Assembly (NCBI GenBank): GCA_900756875.1
Contig: CAAELW010000063.1
Span: 1 to 8,139 of the forward strand
Direction: 5' to 3'
Length of the DNA stretch: 8,139 nucleotides
DNA from: Pasteurellaceae bacterium
Lineage (GTDB): Bacteria > Pseudomonadota > Gammaproteobacteria > Enterobacterales > Pasteurellaceae
The notes beneath the pieces were generated by a model. It did not search any database and was not told the origin of the DNA. It saw only the letters and a list, made by a program, of their open reading frames with translations. This document shows, in pieces, positions 6,630-8,139 of this stretch. Position numbers and translations under genes: made by a program. The first letter of the stretch is position 1; each line of letters opens with the position of its first letter.

Positions 6630-6738
6630 TCTTAATCTTTCCTTAAGATTCTCTTGTTTAAATACACTCATCGAAAGGCAAACAATCCAATCGATAAATA
6701 AATCTGAAAAATGTTAATCACTTAAGAAAAGATTAAGA
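6630..6738. repeat. 18-bp inverted repeat bearing two response-regulator-like boxes
   Basis: The arms 6630-6647 and 6721-6738 are reverse complements at 17 of 18 positions, with 73 bases between them. Each arm contains two CTTAA copies 11 bases apart. No target-site duplication is seen next to the arms, which argues against a small transposable element. The region fills most of the 276-base gap between tyrP and the ygiW-type gene. The rest of that gap is AT-rich, with a small stem TGAAAG/CTTTCA (6759-6775) in the presumed leader. Confidence 0.7.
6631..6665 (+). promoter_or_regulatory. Upstream PmrA/QseB-like box with possible -10 element
   Basis: CTTAA (6631-6635), six bases, CTTAA (6642-6646): a direct repeat with 11-base period, the usual layout for OmpR/PmrA-class response regulators and matching the CTTAA-N6-CTTAA motif I recall for QseB in Aggregatibacter. 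TTTAAATAC begins 11 bases after the box end (6657) and could be a -10 region. No normal -35 is present, as expected if the regulator replaces it. The regulator is inferred, not shown. Confidence 0.5.
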
Positions 6739-6755
6739 TTTGAATGATTTAATAC
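6722..6755 (+). promoter_or_regulatory. Proximal PmrA/QseB-like box with possible -10 element of the ygiW-type gene
   Basis: TTAAG (6722-6726), six bases, TTAAG (6733-6737): the same box in the opposite orientation. TTTAATAC begins 11 bases after the box end (6748), at the same offset as in the upstream box, and would be a plausible -10 with the box over the -35 position. Transcription from here would give a leader of about 50-55 bases before the ATG at 6813. Activation by a two-component regulator is inferred from motif and gene family. Confidence 0.55.
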
Positions 6756-6812
6756 ATCTGAAAGCAAAACTTTCAACTTACTTTATGATTATCTTATTTA
6801 GGAGAACAAACT

Positions 6813-7199
6813 ATGAAAAAATTACTTACTGTTGCAGCTATCGCATTATCTTCTGTTGCCGTATATAACACCGCAATTGCACAAGGATTTAATGATGGCA
6901 ACAATCAAGTCACTCAACAAGGTTTTGTAGATGAAAGCGTCATTGTGAAAACCGTTGCTGATGCATTAAATGCCAATGATAACACTCCAGTTCGTTTAGA
7001 CGGACAAATTGTAAAACAAATTGGTAAAAAGGATTTCTTATTTAAAGACGCAAGTGGAAAAGAAATCCAAATTGAAGTCAGCAAAAAAGCATGGAATGGT
7101 CAAACGATAGCACCTCAAGATAACATTCAAATTATCGGTAAAGTCGATAAAGAATGGAATAAAACAGAAGTTGATGTGAAACAAATCATCAAAAAATAA
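6813..7199 (+). CDS. ygiW: Secreted YgiW/YdeI-type stress tolerance protein, bacterial OB-fold (BOF)
   Basis: A 128-residue periplasmic protein of the YgiW/YdeI (BOF, DUF388) family. Relatives in E. coli, Salmonella and Pasteurellaceae are tied to tolerance of peroxide, cationic peptides, metals or other stress, though the molecular action is unclear. The Sec signal peptide is plain: KK, hydrophobic residues 4-18, and cleavage after AIA at residue 23. The OB-fold follows at about 38-127. Family hallmarks are FKDASG (77-82), the WNG turn (Trp94), and VDKEWN...VDVKQI (111-125), almost as in E. coli YgiW. There are no cysteines. The ribosome site AGGAG (6800-6804) lies 8 bases before the ATG. 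In many relatives ygiW heads an operon with the qseBC two-component genes; here a coiled-coil gene follows instead. Two regulator-like boxes lie upstream. Confidence 0.9.
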   Translation: MKKLLTVAAIALSSVAVYNTAIAQGFNDGNNQVTQQGFVDESVIVKTVADALNANDNTPVRLDGQIVKQIGKKDFLFKDASGKEIQIEVSKKAWNGQTIAPQDNIQIIGKVDKEWNKTEVDVKQIIKK

Positions 7200-7210
7200 C
7201 TAACAAAATG

Positions 7211-7233
7211 ACCGCACTTTTCTTAAGTGCGGT
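7211..7233. terminator. Hairpin of two facing uptake sequences between ygiW-type and coiled-coil genes
   Basis: ACCGCACTT (7211-7219) and AAGTGCGGT (7225-7233) are two perfect USS cores in inverted order, forming a 9-bp stem with a 5-base loop. Facing USS pairs are known to act as terminators in Haemophilus. On the plus strand the stem is followed by TAAAAATCCC, with no U-run, so it is probably leaky or only protects the ygiW 3' end. The next gene has no room for a good promoter of its own, so it likely depends on read-through. Confidence 0.7.
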
Positions 7234-7256
7234 TAAAAATCCCAAAGGAGAAGAAA

Positions 7257-7820
7257 ATGGAAAACGTACAAACAATGTCAGATCTTATGCAGCAAATTCA
7301 ACAACGAATTGATTCACTAAAAGCCTCTGCTATACAGCAACAAACAGAAATGAAACAATCATTAAATGAATGTATTGAGCAAAGTGAAGCCATTCAAAAT
7401 CAATTAGTTCAGAGCCAACAGCAATTAACATCACAATTGGAATACGGCACGGCAGTATTAATTGAACTGGAACAAGGGTTACAGCTCGATTTCGGTACAG
7501 AAATCGCCGAATTTGAACAGTTATGTCAAAATGAAACCGCCGATACGGCAGAATTAACACAACGATTGGAACAGAATGTACAGGAAAAAATCACGTTCCA
7601 ATTAAACGAATTAAAAGCCAAAACAGGTATAGCCTTACAAGAGATTGGTCAGGTGACACTCCATATTAAGCAGTTATTTGGGGCAGAAAAAAGTGCTAAA
7701 GTGAAAGGGTTGGCAAAATTAAAACAACGTTTATATAAACGTTTTGGTAAACAGATTATTGCTTCAAAAGAATGCTTGGCAAAACAACTGGAACGCGGAG
7801 CCAGTAAATTAAGAGCTTAA
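7257..7820 (+). CDS. Glutamine-rich coiled-coil protein of unknown function
   Basis: A 187-residue protein I do not recognise. About 31 residues are Gln. Residues 1-62 and about 98-140 have long, nearly proline- and glycine-poor helical stretches of the coiled-coil kind, broken around 63-97 by an acidic segment (EYGTAVLIELEQG, EIAEFEQL). The tail from about 145 is strongly basic (14 Lys/Arg in 43 residues), for example KLKQRLYKRFGK. There is no signal peptide and no membrane helix, so a cytoplasmic protein is likely. It has three cysteines (39, 90, 173). I place the start at ATG 7257 because AGGAG (7246-7250) lies 6 bases before it. An upstream in-frame GTG at 7227 is part of an uptake sequence and has no ribosome site. 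It probably shares transcripts with the ygiW-type gene. A basic tail may bind nucleic acid or lipid, but that is speculation. Confidence 0.8.
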   Translation: MENVQTMSDLMQQIQQRIDSLKASAIQQQTEMKQSLNECIEQSEAIQNQLVQSQQQLTSQLEYGTAVLIELEQGLQLDFGTEIAEFEQLCQNETADTAELTQRLEQNVQEKITFQLNELKAKTGIALQEIGQVTLHIKQLFGAEKSAKVKGLAKLKQRLYKRFGKQIIASKECLAKQLERGASKLRA

Positions 7821-7855
7821 AATGTCCGCTATCGTTTATTAAGAAGAAAAGTTAA

Positions 7856-7899
7856 ACCGCACTTAATCTTGAGATGAGATGAAGTGCGGTCATTTTTTT
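7856..7899. terminator. Uptake-sequence-pair terminator between convergent genes
   Basis: ACCGCACTT (7856-7864) and AAGTGCGGT (7882-7890), both perfect USS cores, form a 9-bp stem with a 17-base loop. Seven T (7893-7899) follow on the plus strand, giving a good terminator for the coiled-coil gene. On the minus strand the stem is followed by TTTAACTTTTCTT, so it may also stop ligA transcripts. It lies 35 bases after one stop and 31 before the other. Confidence 0.85.
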
Positions 7900-7921
7900 A
7901 GTTCTTTTTCGATTGAGACGG

Positions 7922-8139
<218 letters not shown>

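Noticed and set aside
6630..6738. Miniature inverted-repeat transposable element
   Set aside because: The arms do match at 17 of 18 positions, but there is no target duplication and each arm is itself a regulator-like direct repeat at promoter-like spacing. A genome-wide copy search could reopen this.
7227..7256. GTG at 7227 as start of the coiled-coil gene, adding ten residues
   Set aside because: The GTG is part of an uptake sequence inside a hairpin stem and has no ribosome site. ATG 7257 has AGGAG six bases upstream.

Overview
This window is chromosomal DNA from a gammaproteobacterium of the family Pasteurellaceae, most likely a Haemophilus species. The evidence is eight perfect copies of the 9-bp Haemophilus-type DNA uptake sequence (AAGTGCGGT or its complement), an AT-rich composition, and proteins close to the E. 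coli versions of RpoD, DnaG, RpsU, TsaD, Tdk and TyrP. I cannot fix the species from sequence alone; H. parainfluenzae or H. haemolyticus relatives are plausible.

Positions 1-3330, minus strand: the macromolecular-synthesis operon, transcribed rpsU, dnaG, rpoD. It makes ribosomal protein bS21, primase and the housekeeping sigma factor. rpoD runs off the left edge. A promoter lies upstream of rpsU and a hairpin with a U-rich tail sits between rpsU and dnaG. As in E. coli, this probably lets most transcripts stop after rpsU. dnaG has a near-consensus ribosome binding site, whereas rpoD has a weak one but possibly its own extended -10 promoter.

Positions 3424-6536, plus strand, divergent from rpsU: tsaD (tRNA t6A modification), a small two-helix membrane protein of unknown function, tdk (thymidine kinase) and tyrP (tyrosine/aromatic amino acid transporter). 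The genes are packed tightly (9-bp gap, 1-bp overlap, 36-bp gap), so they look like one transcription unit, ending in an uptake sequence and a clear intrinsic terminator at 6574-6598.

Positions 6599-7900, plus strand: a long regulatory region with two near-identical boxes (CTTAA-N6-CTTAA and its inverse), then a secreted YgiW-type OB-fold protein, a hairpin made of two facing uptake sequences, and an unrecognised glutamine-rich coiled-coil protein. The boxes resemble the sites of PmrA/QseB-family response regulators, and ygiW relatives are known targets of QseBC-type systems in this family. Here no sensor or regulator gene follows.

Positions 7922-8139, minus strand: the 3' end of ligA (NAD-dependent DNA ligase, BRCT domain), convergent with the coiled-coil gene and separated from it by a probably two-way terminator built from another uptake-sequence pair.

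Most of the window is ordinary core genome. The part most worth attention is the ygiW promoter region and the coiled-coil gene behind it. I see no CRISPR array, insertion sequence, tRNA, rRNA or obvious defence system.
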